Positions 47,201-56,600 of a stretch of 64,000 bases of DNA are shown in pieces. The DNA comes from Tetmemena sp. SeJ-2015. Taxonomy: Eukaryota > Ciliophora > Spirotrichea > Sporadotrichida > Oxytrichidae. Within the stretch, counting starts at the first letter, position 1. Every line of letters begins with the position of its first letter. The position numbers were made by a program, and so were the translations under genes. The notes under the pieces were generated by a model, which was not told the origin of the DNA, made no database searches, and worked only from the letters and a program-made list of their open reading frames with translations. The stretch covers positions 62,001 through 126,000 of the forward strand of contig JAJKFJ010021392.1 in assembly GCA_027382625.1 (NCBI GenBank), in the 5' to 3' direction.

Positions 47201-47607
47201 TAGGAAACTAAAGGCACGAAAACTTACTTCTGCATATGTCATTCTCATCTTTATAAGAAAAAATTATCACTATTCTCTATTAACTTTGAATTTTATATTT
47301 TTAAAATTTTATAAATTCTTGCTAATAATTTTTTAAGTTTAATTAAGTATGCAGAATTTACTTAAATAAAGCATATTGAACTGATAAAGAAAAATGAGAG
47401 ATAATTACTTTTTCTTTGTTAAATTTTAATTGAAGTTCTAATGAATTAACGATATTTTGATTTATAGCCATAGGGTTCATTGCCTAGAAAGTTTATTTTC
47501 ATTAATAATTACATCCTCTACTAGTAGTGTCTTAACTGTTGACGACAATAGAGTGCAGAAAAAGCAATATTTATATATCAATTTATAAACTAAAAATCAA
47601 GATTCAT
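14593..47607 (-). CDS. Gene 2: complete giant cysteine-rich / beta-helix / multi-pass membrane protein
   Basis: The only copy contained entirely in the window, about 33 kb with introns. Order from the N-terminus: hydrophobic leader (about 47,600-47,520), cysteine-rich region (47,250-44,300), linker (44,290-43,640), beta-helix exons (43,600-19,400), a GCC2/GCC3-like Cys module (19,340-18,870), membrane domain (18,870-17,230) and polar tail (17,230-14,593). The stop is the TGA at 14,593-14,595 after a KIFQCE tail. The start is set at the ATG at 47,605-47,607, one base out of frame with the hydrophobic leader, so it is provisional. The domain order suggests a very large surface receptor or adhesin-like protein with a cytoplasmic output. 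Similar architectures are known among ciliate 'putative transmembrane protein' families; no function is assigned. Exon structure is only partly resolved. Confidence 0.75.
17231..18870 (-). other. Gene 2 multi-pass membrane domain
   Basis: Exons in order: a hydrophobic segment after the Cys module (about 18,860-18,780, with FAGLLLGLMIRSTL); LNHIQLIMLTASFDFNWPQ and FQIFSIDCFLGSD (about 18,620-18,450); a loop and membrane segment (about 18,180-17,940); a long exon with YYWES-type sequence (about 17,570-17,520) and IFFMGVNLTQNPFATKTLN (about 17,450-17,390); and a last segment, TIFCGLFFIVSVD (about 17,310-17,270). The aromatic/basic stretch followed by a conserved Asn-Pro-Phe-Ala-Thr is shared almost identically with gene 3. 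This conserved C-terminal core anchors the giant ectodomain. Confidence 0.8.
18871..19340 (-). other. Gene 2 membrane-proximal GCC2/GCC3 (ephrin-receptor-like) Cys module
   Basis: The exon at about 19,260-19,130 reads AEGKYYSLDEMTEPGQCQIC, then CNGGSNIGPVPGYWR. The next exon (about 19,020-18,890) reads RGMLPPNNNPQGDC, GYKGILCAGCQSGY and CAKCP. This Cys/Gly/Pro pattern, ending in PGYW, is the GCC2/GCC3 type found just outside the membrane in large protist surface proteins. It probably forms the rigid stalk between beta-helix and membrane. Gene 3 has the same two exons at 52,220-51,890. Confidence 0.85.
24890..25045. other. Homopolymer-dominated AT patch in gene 2
   Basis: A and T runs of 4 to 10 bases with a GGGGAGAAGGG interruption and no readable family motif. 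Flanks return to ordinary intron and exon texture. Possible consensus error or low-complexity intron. Confidence 0.5.
26575..26960. other. Homopolymer-dominated patch in gene 2
   Basis: Long A and T runs with GGGGAAAAAGGGG and an eight-C run (CCCCCCCCTGC). The corresponding gene 1 DNA (about 3,160-3,340) is ordinary exon and intron. This makes inflated homopolymers or a damaged exon likely here. Confidence 0.5.
29285..29765. other. Homopolymer-dominated patch in gene 2
   Basis: The most extreme patch: almost entirely A and T runs with GGGG and CCC interruptions, starting in the middle of a conserved exon (after DYDSNYFGN, about 29,290) whose continuation is intact in gene 1 (5,560-5,770). 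A similar shorter patch follows at 30,035-30,165. Confidence 0.55.
30600..38400 (-). other. Gene 2-specific expanded segment of the beta-helix region
   Basis: Gene 1 covers the equivalent interval in about 1.2 kb (6,450-7,600); here it is about 7.8 kb. Shared anchor exons lie at about 30,430-30,600 and 34,850-34,960. The added DNA is not empty. Minus-strand islands read like family exons: FVDLNLICIKLKKLSKGAAQ (about 31,520-31,450), SSLQQLFITNLTFKNIE (about 32,025-31,975), NPGVQLFDSTYLWLYERINP (about 36,750-36,690) and NFIKLKASFFEIIKAEGGN (about 36,920-36,870). At 33,600-34,500 and 35,340-35,820 both strands give long open frames, so coding there is uncertain. Extra beta-helix exons plus inserted DNA is the most likely mixture. 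Confidence 0.55.
35340..35820. other. GC-richer island within the gene 2 expansion
   Basis: Base composition is visibly less AT-rich than the surroundings (GGCGAGGGGAGGG, CACCGCGG). The minus strand has about 110 to 150 codons with no TGA, including DLFQTSKKLAIALTLHTEAS and TFTLIINQNSSLLTLLLLIL. The plus strand gives VAFRFSLYFVPQRDEEFIRR and MNWCQESDWQRECHAF but with three TGAs. Short hairpins are present (GAAAGTC with GACTTTC; GGCATTAATGCC). I cannot assign it to gene 2, to an insertion, or to an RNA. Confidence 0.4.
38400..43600 (-). other. Gene 2 beta-helix exons, N-terminal half
   Basis: Exons align with gene 1 in order: about 38,430 with gene 1 7,620; 38,640 with 7,880; 39,150 with 8,110; 39,510 with 8,480; 40,230-40,330 with 9,430-9,500 (GFKNGCLIAEF against GFNRGCKIFDD); 41,340-41,420 with 9,970-10,080; 42,760-42,830 with 10,290-10,360. 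The exon at about 39,530-39,480 reads DYIPCGGVIVTQNY, a Cys-containing variant of the Gly-Gly turn. Intervening DNA is AT-rich intron with no other gene that I recognise. Confidence 0.7.
43606..43640 (-). other. Gene 2 intron, 35 nt
   Basis: GTAACT donor and AATATAG acceptor, phase 1, at the same codon position as the 62-nt gene 1 intron (11,000-11,061). Removing it joins SITVDSIDSAM to KWVQDGPIPACMNQAT and keeps the frame open; leaving it in gives an in-frame TGA. Confidence 0.8.
43641..44300 (-). other. Gene 2 linker into the beta-helix
   Basis: A long exon (about 44,290-43,970) reads VASAHYEVFLEPIQLNNVNF, then MSDALIRVYELKQLFELC and LFLLKGDHYIMRSYLKEYRP. The next (about 43,830-43,640) starts QPYFCSIDPNDTDF and contains YNKLGAKFNIKIGQGLTFLS. 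The Ser-Asp-Ala-Leu helix followed by a strand and Gly-Asp-His-Tyr resembles the start of pectin-lyase-fold domains. The gene 1 equivalent is very similar. Confidence 0.75.
45536..45568 (+). repeat. Left terminal inverted repeat of the element
   Basis: A nine-G run (45,536-45,544), then CC and TTTCCTCGTCATCC followed by ACTTTTTT. It pairs with 46,043-46,070, with one extra C after the G run and one in the ATCC part. Confidence 0.75.
46043..46070 (-). repeat. Right terminal inverted repeat of the element
   Basis: AAAAAAGTGATGACGAGGAA, then AGCCCCCC: the reverse complement of the left end apart from short indels. It is followed immediately by AAATTCT, the presumed second copy of the target site. 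Confidence 0.75.
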
Positions 47608-48848
47608 ATAAAAAAATAACAAGTTTCTCTTTAATAAATATTAATTTATGTTTATTTTAATAGGAAGAAGAAAGCTGCAGTTCAATAAATTCCAAAATTT
47701 TAAATTTTGAGAGTTTATGAGAGTGGAGAAGACATATTTGTTATGGATTAGTTAAAGTTTTTAAATACCGATTAAAATATTATAATTTAAGTAGCTATTA
47801 AAGACAAAAAGGTGTATTTAACAAATATGTTTTAAAATCAATCCCAGAGTTAGATAATTAAACTTAATTCATGATGATATTTAATTATAGTTAACAATTA
47901 TAGTAAATATAGAATTAGCTTTAAATTTAATTAAAATACATTTAAGTAATGGATATTAAAGTGTTCAAAACATAAATAAATGTTTTAGAGGTCATTAATA
48001 TCAAATTCTAATTGATTTATATCTTTACAGTAATAGTATTAGAGTGCGAGGTAAAAGCTATTCAAATTTATTTGAAGAAGTTATTCAATAGGTAAAAATG
48101 GAAGTTAAAAGCAACCTATAAAAATATAGAGATAGTCATTTTAATATAATACTCTATGGTTTGCTCTCCTTAGTCTCTTAGTAAATTTTAAATGGAATAT
48201 GCAACTCTTTGAAGTTGTTTAGAAATGATAGCACTCTAATATCCAACTCAATGATTTTAAGATGCTAAAATTTGTGTTTTAATAATAAATTAATGAGTTG
48301 AGTTTAAATTTCATAATAAGCAGAAACAAACATTTTTTACCAATGGGGGGGGGCCAGGTAAATATCAAGATTGCTCAGTGCACTCATTGGACTTTGCTGG
48401 AATCTCTACCAATATTTTCTTATAGTTATCATAAGTCTTTTTATTTAACAAAGCATATACAAAGATAAATGGCCTATCCACTATATGTATTCACTTTCAA
48501 GATGATTATAATAAATGAAAGAGAGTTATAATTAAAGAGAAATTCTTCTTAAAAATATTATTCTCATTATATTTCTTTTCAAAAATTACTTTCAAAAGCA
48601 ATATCAGATTTTAATGTCTTAAGCAAATCAAAAAGTAAAGCTATTCTGAATTTGAATACAGGAATAAGTTTAATAATTTTGTTTATATTTTAATTAAAAT
48701 AGGATAAATCAAGTTATTTAAAGTAATTCATACATCTGAGAATAATTAAAATTAAACTCTCAATAATAAATTATTAAAAAAAATTAATAAATCTTTACTT
48801 ACTCAGCATATTAAACTGAGTAAAATCCATATAGTTTATTTTTATTCT
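47608..48848. other. Spacer between gene 3 stop and gene 2 start
   Basis: About 1.2 kb of AT-rich DNA. No RNA gene, no convincing protein and no repeat array. It should hold the gene 3 3' end and gene 2 promoter, but no specific signal is recognisable. Its one distinctive element is the nine-G tract at 48,345-48,353. Confidence 0.5.
48345..48353. other. Nine-G tract followed by CC in spacer
   Basis: Nine G then CC, identical to the first eleven bases of the inverted-repeat element at 45,536. After CC the sequences diverge (AGGTAA here). It is flanked by short inverted TTACC and GGTAA. It could be a decayed element end or a separate G tract; no matching C-run partner was found nearby. Confidence 0.4.
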
Positions 48849-50640
48849 TCAATCTAAAACTTTTCCTTTAAAGTCTCTAACTTTTGATACTTTCGTATTT
48901 TTGTCAAAAGCTATATCTGGCTCTTACTGCGTCTCTTCAGAAACTTCAGATATCAATGCCATTGGTTTTTGCTATTTGTGGTTCTTGATATTGTCAAGTA
49001 TGTGGTTTTAATTATCTACCTCTCCTTCTATTTAGATTTCTTTGAGGTATTAACTATATAACTCCGAATCCATATCCTCAATCGCAGATTTTCTTTATAA
49101 ATTTCTATTTCTTAATTTTGCATAAGGCTTGTCATAATTATTTTTTTTAATAGCTAAATTAATATATCTTTTAAACTATCGTTGTTTCTTATAGCTTGTA
49201 TATTGCTACTTTTTCTTCTGTTGTTTCCTACTCTCTAATCTTTTACACTTTTCCTCTGATTCTTTACAATTTTGACTTCCTCAGCTTTCATTTTGATAAT
49301 CTTTTATTCAGTCTTTTCTAGAATTTCCCTAAAGAATTCGTCGTTTCGTAGACTGTTGAGTCTGTCAGGTTGATTTTAGGCAGCTGCGTTTTTGAAAATG
49401 CTATAAGTGAGAGCTCTAGTATATTTGTTTCCTGAGTCATCATCTCTTATATTTTATTATGAATTAGTAAAATATTTGGAATGGGCACTTCAACATCTCC
49501 TTCTCTATCATCTTATTTGATTATACTTCCCGAGCTCTGAGAATTCTTTTCCAACTCTTGAGATTACTACTTTTTATTCTCAGAGACTTAGAAGCTCGAT
49601 TGTTTCATCCAATTCTACTCTTAAACTTTAGTTACCTAGTCAGGACACACAATTTCCTTTCCTTAAATCTATACTTTGACTTTTTTCCTTCCCTTTTTGT
49701 TATGTAATAAATATTTTTAAAGTTATGAGGTCTAATTATTGGGTCTATCGTGCTTGCTACTTGATCTAAGGAACTAGAATTCTCCTTGCTAAGAGAGCGA
49801 GTGCTGGAGGATTTAGATTATCTTAAATCTTAGTCTGCATTTTCTATTTTCTTAACAAGCGACTCATCTGCCTAAATATTATGAGATCCTCTCACTTAAA
49901 CAAGAATAATATAAATTATTGCTCTTTAATTTAGATTAATAAATCATAGCCAATTAGATAATTATAAATTATCTTATAAAAATGAGTCAGCATATTTTAA
50001 AAAAAAGAGAAAAAAGTCTTATAAGAAATATTTTTATTTTGCATGACTTTCATGTCCTATCTCTTCATAGTTTCTTATAGATCGATTAATTTATGAAAGT
50101 TGTCAATCATCTCCTCAGTTTCTTTCTCCTCACTTTCTTAAATCAGTATTCTCTAAGAGTCATTAAGGAATAAATAATCTAATGAATAAAATCGAAATTG
50201 TTTGTCAATTTTTTATCTCAGTTTCCCAGCTTATAATTTCCTTGACTTTGAAATATTGCTAATTTTTAAGTCTGTTACTTTGAGGGACTGCATAATCATC
50301 CCTGGCTATGGCCCAGCTGCTTCCAGGATTCTTTCTTTTCTGAGATAGAACTAAATTTTCTCTAGGGATTTTTAATTGAGCACTAAGTTTCCGTTGTCAA
50401 TCAGCAGTTCTAGCTACCTCAGAGACTCAGAGAACTTCTCATCCTTTAAAATTTTATTTAATTGAATTATTAAACTTCTCTCTGAGAATGTTATTGTCTT
50501 CCATGATTTCAATATCTATGAGCAGTTTACTATATTTGCCATATTCTCCACAGAGGCAGATATTTGTATAAAGTCTTGGGAAGTTCTTTATAATTTAGTT
50601 CTTTATTTAGATGTACACCTTGAACAAAAAGAACGTGAAG
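48849..50640 (-). other. Gene 3 cytoplasmic tail
   Basis: It begins after the last membrane segment with IKNQIIKNFPRLYTNICLCG and EYGKYSKLLIDIEIMEDNN (about 50,600-50,500). The middle part (about 49,370-49,160) is strongly charged: RLNSLRNDEFFREILEKTEQ, then IIKMKAEEVKIVKNQRKSVK, probably helical. The end reads KSAIEDMDSELYSQYLKEIQ, SEVSEETQQEPDIAFDKN and KVRDFKGKVLD before TGA. TAA and TAG occur many times as Gln. The frame stays open for roughly another 90 codons beyond the TGA, as expected by chance in such AT-rich DNA. Confidence 0.7.
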
Positions 50641-53600
50641 AATATTATGTTGCTCATTACGATCACTAGAAATACATTAAATAAGAAAGAGCAGGAACTT
50701 AGTGGTGGAGTCAAGAATCACTTGAGAAGAAGTTGTGGTGGCTCCTGTGGTAACGTCAGTTGAAGTCAACTGAAACAATGAAAAAAGAGACCACAGAATA
50801 TTGTCAATATGGATGTCACAATCGATGTTGTCTCCAACTATTAACACCATTTTATTTATGAAACTAATTCAGGGTGACAGTGGCAAAAGGATTCTTAGTA
50901 AGATTTACTCCCATGAAAAATATGAGAAGCAGAAGAACGGTTAATGCCTGGGCGGCCACTCCATATTTCACTAAGAATACCTGAATGAAGATAAGAAGAA
51001 TCTTTCTGTAAATAATCACTGACTCCCAGTAGTAGAATCGAATCTTGTATCCTCTGAATAAGAACCCATATTTTTGCTTGATCATGAGTGTGTTTAACTT
51101 GTGCTTTACTCTTATGAGCAATCCTAAGGAAAAGAATGGGATACCAATACCCCATGCTAATAATGCTGGCAAAGCTCCCTCCAAATGCCCAAAGGGTGTG
51201 ATAGCCTTTGTAACATAAAACCTCAAGATCATTTTTCACTCTATCCTTCGCCATCTATGTCAACGCAACTATTGAATATAGTTAAGAAAAGCATGTTAAT
51301 ATTACTTGAAAGTGTTGAAGACAAATCTCACGATGTTGGGATGCACCAAGAAAAGTAAGATTACAATTGAAGATACAAAGTTTGTGAACATCTTTTCACT
51401 CTACTCCTCTTTCCTGTAAAGGATCTTCCAAAATGTAATAGCTGACTACTGCTAAAATAAAAGGCAGCAACGAAAACATTGAAAGCTTGAAGTAAAATAT
51501 TCTGATGGGAAGAAGAGTATCCTTTTCTTATGTGATATCTTCCCTAAGGCTCTCTATATCATAGCCAGCATCCATATTAAGGAAGCAGTCGATAGAGAAT
51601 ATTTAGTAAGTTGCATCTCCCACAGTTTCATTTACTTTGAAATAGTCTAGCACCATCTGAGGCCAATTAAAATCGAATGAGGCTGTAAGCATAATTAGTT
51701 GAATGTGATTTAGTAATATCTTTTGGAAAACGCTGGTGATATTTTTGCCATTTGCAGCTCCTCTCATAGTTGATCTTATAAGCACAGATATTACAAATAT
51801 GGCTCCAACTTTAAAACAAGATGTTTATTTAATAACGAAGATTGCAATTATCCTAATTAGATTGACTTTAAAAGAAGGACATCTTCCGCATTTGAAAGAA
51901 CTTGTTATTGAATAGCCAGGCTTACAGTCTGCACATAATATTCCTTAGTATCCAATATCACACTCGCCAGTGGGTTCATTCCTTGGTGGGAGCATTCCTC
52001 TATAATAATTTAAAGAAGATAGTTAAATCTTACAGACAACCCTTTTGTATTGAAACACTTTAAAAAAGGTTTAAGTTTGGTTATTGCTCCCCCAAAATAT
52101 CCAGGCTATGGCCCTATTCTAGATCCTCCATTAAAATATTGCTGATAAATGTGGGACATGTTTAGCAAAGACCAGGCTCTGTCATTGCCACAAGTGAAAA
52201 ATATTTTCCAGCTGCACATTTAATAAGTTTTTAATTTAATTCGTCGCATCTAAAGTAAATTATCAAAAGAAAGTTTACGATCCAGAGGTACTAAAGCTTT
52301 CTCCAACTTCACACTTCCTGAGATTTATATCGAGTTGAAAGTCAAGTGTGTCAGATTCATTTCCTTTTAGGGCAAGTAGTTTTTAATTAGCAGGTTTTGA
52401 TATGTCAATTCCCTCGGATATTAAAGATAGTTGATAACTACATCCTGGAGCTGCAGTAAATGTCACATTTGATATTTTATAGATTAAACCTAAAAAAATT
52501 AATTGTATTTACAGAGACTATTTAAGTTTTCTTTTTAAGAATTGTCTTAAATAAAAGTTGGCTTATTGCGAATATCAGCCCGTTATTCTAATGACGAGGA
52601 CATCAATTAGAATCTTATTTGAGTAAAATATTCTTATTGTAAATACATCTGTATCATAATGGTATTCATGAAATTTATTTTCTTCCATATCTATATTAGA
52701 ATTGATTAAATTCTTTTTTTATGTCTAAGAAAATTAAGAAATTTTAACAAATAATTTTTATTATATATTCAATATTAAAAGGGAATAAATTCCCTTGTCA
52801 GAGTAAAAGATTGTTATGCCAGTAATCTAGGGATCATAGGTGGCCGAATATACTGTATCATTAAGAGAGGCCTTTATTCTAACATCCAGTTTTTTACTGC
52901 TGGCAGTTCCTACAACTTACCCATAAGGATCTGCAAGAGCAATATACATTTCTGGCAAGTCTCCTCCACTTTTCACTCCTGTCTCGCTTGAATAATTTAA
53001 GCTACTCGTTATAAATAACTGGCGAGAACTTGCCTCAAAATAATTTAATCAGAAGAGTGCAAAAGCAAATTCTAGGTAGAGTATAATAGTCTTCCTGCTT
53101 AAGAGCTAAGATATTACTCTTCACTCAGTTTGACTAGGCTCTGAGGGTAACTAGCAATGTTATCTCCATAAATAGCTGCTGAGTTGTTAATGAAGATTAG
53201 TGATGAGTTTTATGTAATGGTAGGCTCCACATCATTCCAATACACACCTCCGCCTGAGGTGCCTGCATAGTTGTCCTTGAATTTATTCTCCCCAGAGAAT
53301 TATAATTCGCAATTAAACCCTTAAAATTAAACATAGCATCAATATTTTTTATTACATCAATATTTTTGAATAAAATGAGCTTAATTATAAAAAATAGTAA
53401 ATTCACGTGTATATTTAATTGGATCCTTGTTTATAAGTAAATATATTAAAATGAATTAAAAGATTCGTTTTACTTTACAAAAACATCTTTTTTGACTATA
53501 AAATGTTAAGACTAGCAATATTCATCTTAATATGCTCTATACATCTTGAATGAATGAATATTGTATAAAAATAATAATATTGATTTTACAATATTTAAGT

Positions 53601-56600
53601 AAATTTTAACAAATACATCTGAATTAAAATTGGAATGTGACTCCCGTTAGATATAATACTTAAAGATTTTTGTTGATTTGATCTTCCAAAAATTTGTCTT
53701 TCAGGCAAGAGTTTCCTTCTAATTCTATTGTCCTTCAGAAGTTTTAAATTTAAAATTCATATCCATCATAAATATACTGTTAAGAGATTCTTTTGATTTA
53801 AAATTTTAAGATTTCCAATCGATTTTTAAAAAAAATAATTGGGTATTGTAAGTTCTTTATCCGTCTTAAATTTATTCATTTATTTAATTATAAAAATTTA
53901 ATTATGTCTCTTTTTTAATAATATGTTATGAAGGCTCTTAGCAACTATGATAAATTGCGCCTCCAAAATATCCCCGATTTTAAATTTAATTTTGAGAAAA
54001 GCTTGAATTTAAAGGTGTCTCTTTATTAATTTGTATTTGAAAAAATATAGACAATTGTTCTAATTTAAATTTATAAAATTATACCCTTTGAATCTTTATA
54101 ATAGATCGGACTACATTAGTTATGTAAGATAAAATAAATGCTTAGAGCTCCTCCATTGCCATTATTAGCTTATCCTCCATCAATAGTCGTATTTGAAATC
54201 TACTTAGTTATTAGCTGCAAAATATTACTTACCTTTAAATTAATTTGATTGCTGCCTTTGAATTTTTCTTTGAGCTAGTTTGAAAATTCAACACTTATCG
54301 CTCCTCCCTGTAAAGCACTTGAGTTTAGAATTGTTAGATTTGACACCCAAAACAACTGACACTCGAAACAATAGATCCCTCCTCCCGCATCTGTCATGTT
54401 ATCTGGACTGTTACTTCCTAAATTGAGTTAAAATGTATAGGACTTTCATACTTTAAATAGTGAGATTTGAGGAGAAAAAGTTTGTCTCAATCATGTAAAT
54501 GCTGCTAGAAGATTCAAGTTTTGAATTGTGCTAGAATTGAGGGAGAAATAATTTAAATAGTTAACTGCACTTGAGGAGTAAACATCTCCACCACTTTGGC
54601 CAGCGAAGTTGTTTTCAAATTGAGTCTCTAAGATTTCTAAAATTAGGTAGTTCTAAGCATAGATAGCTCCTCCCAAACTTTGAGCGAAGCTGTTGGTGAT
54701 AAAACTTTGTTGGATTGATATGAGAGATTCACCACCTATGTAAATTGCTCCACCATAATAGCAAATCCAGAAGTCATTGTAATATTGAACAGCGAGACAT
54801 TTAAAATGCAATTGAGAATATTGCTAATTAGGAAATTTAAACTTGATTGGAGTTCATTATGACATGCAAGAACGAGCCTTTGTTGTCATTGATTATACTA
54901 AACATTATCTCCAATACTATAAACTCAATTTAATTTTAAGATAGTGCTTTCTTACTTATCTATATCTGTGAAGGAGGTATATACTTTTATAGAGATTTAG
55001 AAATTTAAAAAAGGTGTTCCTGATAGTGAGATTGGAAAAGCCGACAAATATATTCTTTGAGTAGTGAAGAGCCGTGTTATCTTCGAAGGTACAGTTTTAA
55101 ATTGAAGCGTTCCTTGAGTACATAATCTGGATAGTGTTTTGGTCTGCGTTGTTTTAAGAGAAGAGAGAATAAGCAAAAAAATAGATAAAGAATTCATGAT
55201 TTCTAGTGCATTCATTTATTTAATGAAATTAAGTGAAAATTATATTTTGATGCATTCATCTAAGATAGGTTTTTATTATATAGACTTTACCTCATCTGAT
55301 TCTAGAGCATTATAGAAAAAATAAGATTGAATTGATGGCTGAACCCACTTGGGCATAGTTATATCTGAACTGGCTGTATTCTATTTAGTAGTAAGACTGA
55401 GTCACCAGATTTATCACTCCTCCCTTTTGCAAAGCGTAGTTGCTATCGAAACTAGAGTTAAAAACCTTGAGGAAGGATTTGTTATCTAAAACTTTAATTA
55501 ATCATGAACAATTAAAAAATAACTGTAAGAAAATACATGCTAATTTTAATCAGGTATTTAAAAGTGAATTTATAAATCAAGTTATCTAGCTGAATAACTC
55601 CTGCTGTAGATAAAAATTATTGAAAGTTTTTTTTTAAATGCATAGTTGTTCTCGAATATACTTGACCACAGTTCAATGTAGGAATAAGTAGCTTGGATCA
55701 CTCCTCCTGTCAATGCTTAGTTTTCTAAATTCAAAATTTTAGCTTAAGCAAAGCAATAATATTATTATGATTCTTACACCGATAAATAAAATTTAATAAA
55801 GAAATAAGTGATTGATAAGTTTTTATTTGTTTCATATTTATAATTTGATAGATGTTTAAATAGTCAATGTACTGCGATCTGAATATGGAAAATACTCCTC
55901 CATAGCTTGAATCTATGCAATTCGTGAAAGTGTTGTATAAAGTACTACAATAATAAATCAATAATTTAAATTGTAGTAAGAGTATATTCCATTAGCGTTT
56001 TGTATGTAGAAGGCTGAATATTGAGAGCTGCTTGAGCTAGAAATTTGACCTTAGACTAAATTATAAATAAATTTGCAATCACGATATATTACATTATAAT
56101 AAATAAATCTACATCGAATTCTGTGGAAGCTAAGAACTCGTTATTCATGAGGTAGAAAGTAAAATTATTTTTTATTTTTAGGTAGATATCATATTTTAAC
56201 CAATCGAAGATAATATCGAACCTCGAGAGCATTAAGAATTAGAGACAATAGTCCTAATTAATATTTTTTATAAAGTTAATTCCAATTAAAAATTTACAAT
56301 GAAATAGATTTTAGGGCCACTTGAAATTTAAATAAATTATTCAAGACTAATTATTCATCATAATATTTCTAATTAATCTTTTTTAACAATTGGTTTAATT
56401 TTTATTTAATCATTTAAATATTTTCGTCCAGCTTAGACTAACATAAATAAATGCAAAAATTCTTTTTAATATAATTGCTTTTAAAATATTTTGAGCCATA
56501 TATAATACCTTTGCAAATTCCCTTCCAATTTGTCTTTTAAAATATATTTACTACAACAATAAAATTCTTTAAATGCTTTTTTTAAATTAAAAATTAAATT

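Larger units (their letters stand above)
44301..47250 (-). other. Gene 2 N-terminal cysteine-rich region
   Basis: The same exon order as gene 1: CSGIIYGCSTCYSQAIGG and FFFCTSCQDHLYLFTNATE (about 47,170-47,050); CVSCGDHCASCN and SLGWVNSIQQPF (about 46,910-46,790); a Cys exon at about 46,660-46,480; an exon ending GGFCTKFCLQYSK (about 46,440-46,357); its other half from CSDSNCLSCS (about 45,525-45,420); a Cys exon near 44,700-44,640; and CKNCIGQGSNQCTNCKQGYY (about 44,420-44,350). In SCQD, gene 2 uses TAA (47,081-47,083) where gene 1 has CAA (13,157-13,159). Confidence 0.8.
22786..47607 (-). repeat. Paralogous unit shared with gene 1 (61 to 13,501)
   Basis: Exon-by-exon collinear similarity between this stretch and 61-13,501, from the YCNYANLGGVYY-type exon at the left to the signal peptide at the right. 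Gene 2 is nearly twice as long because of the 30.6-38.4 kb expansion, the element-bearing intron and longer introns. Similarity is strongest in exons; introns are mostly unalignable by eye. Confidence 0.8.
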
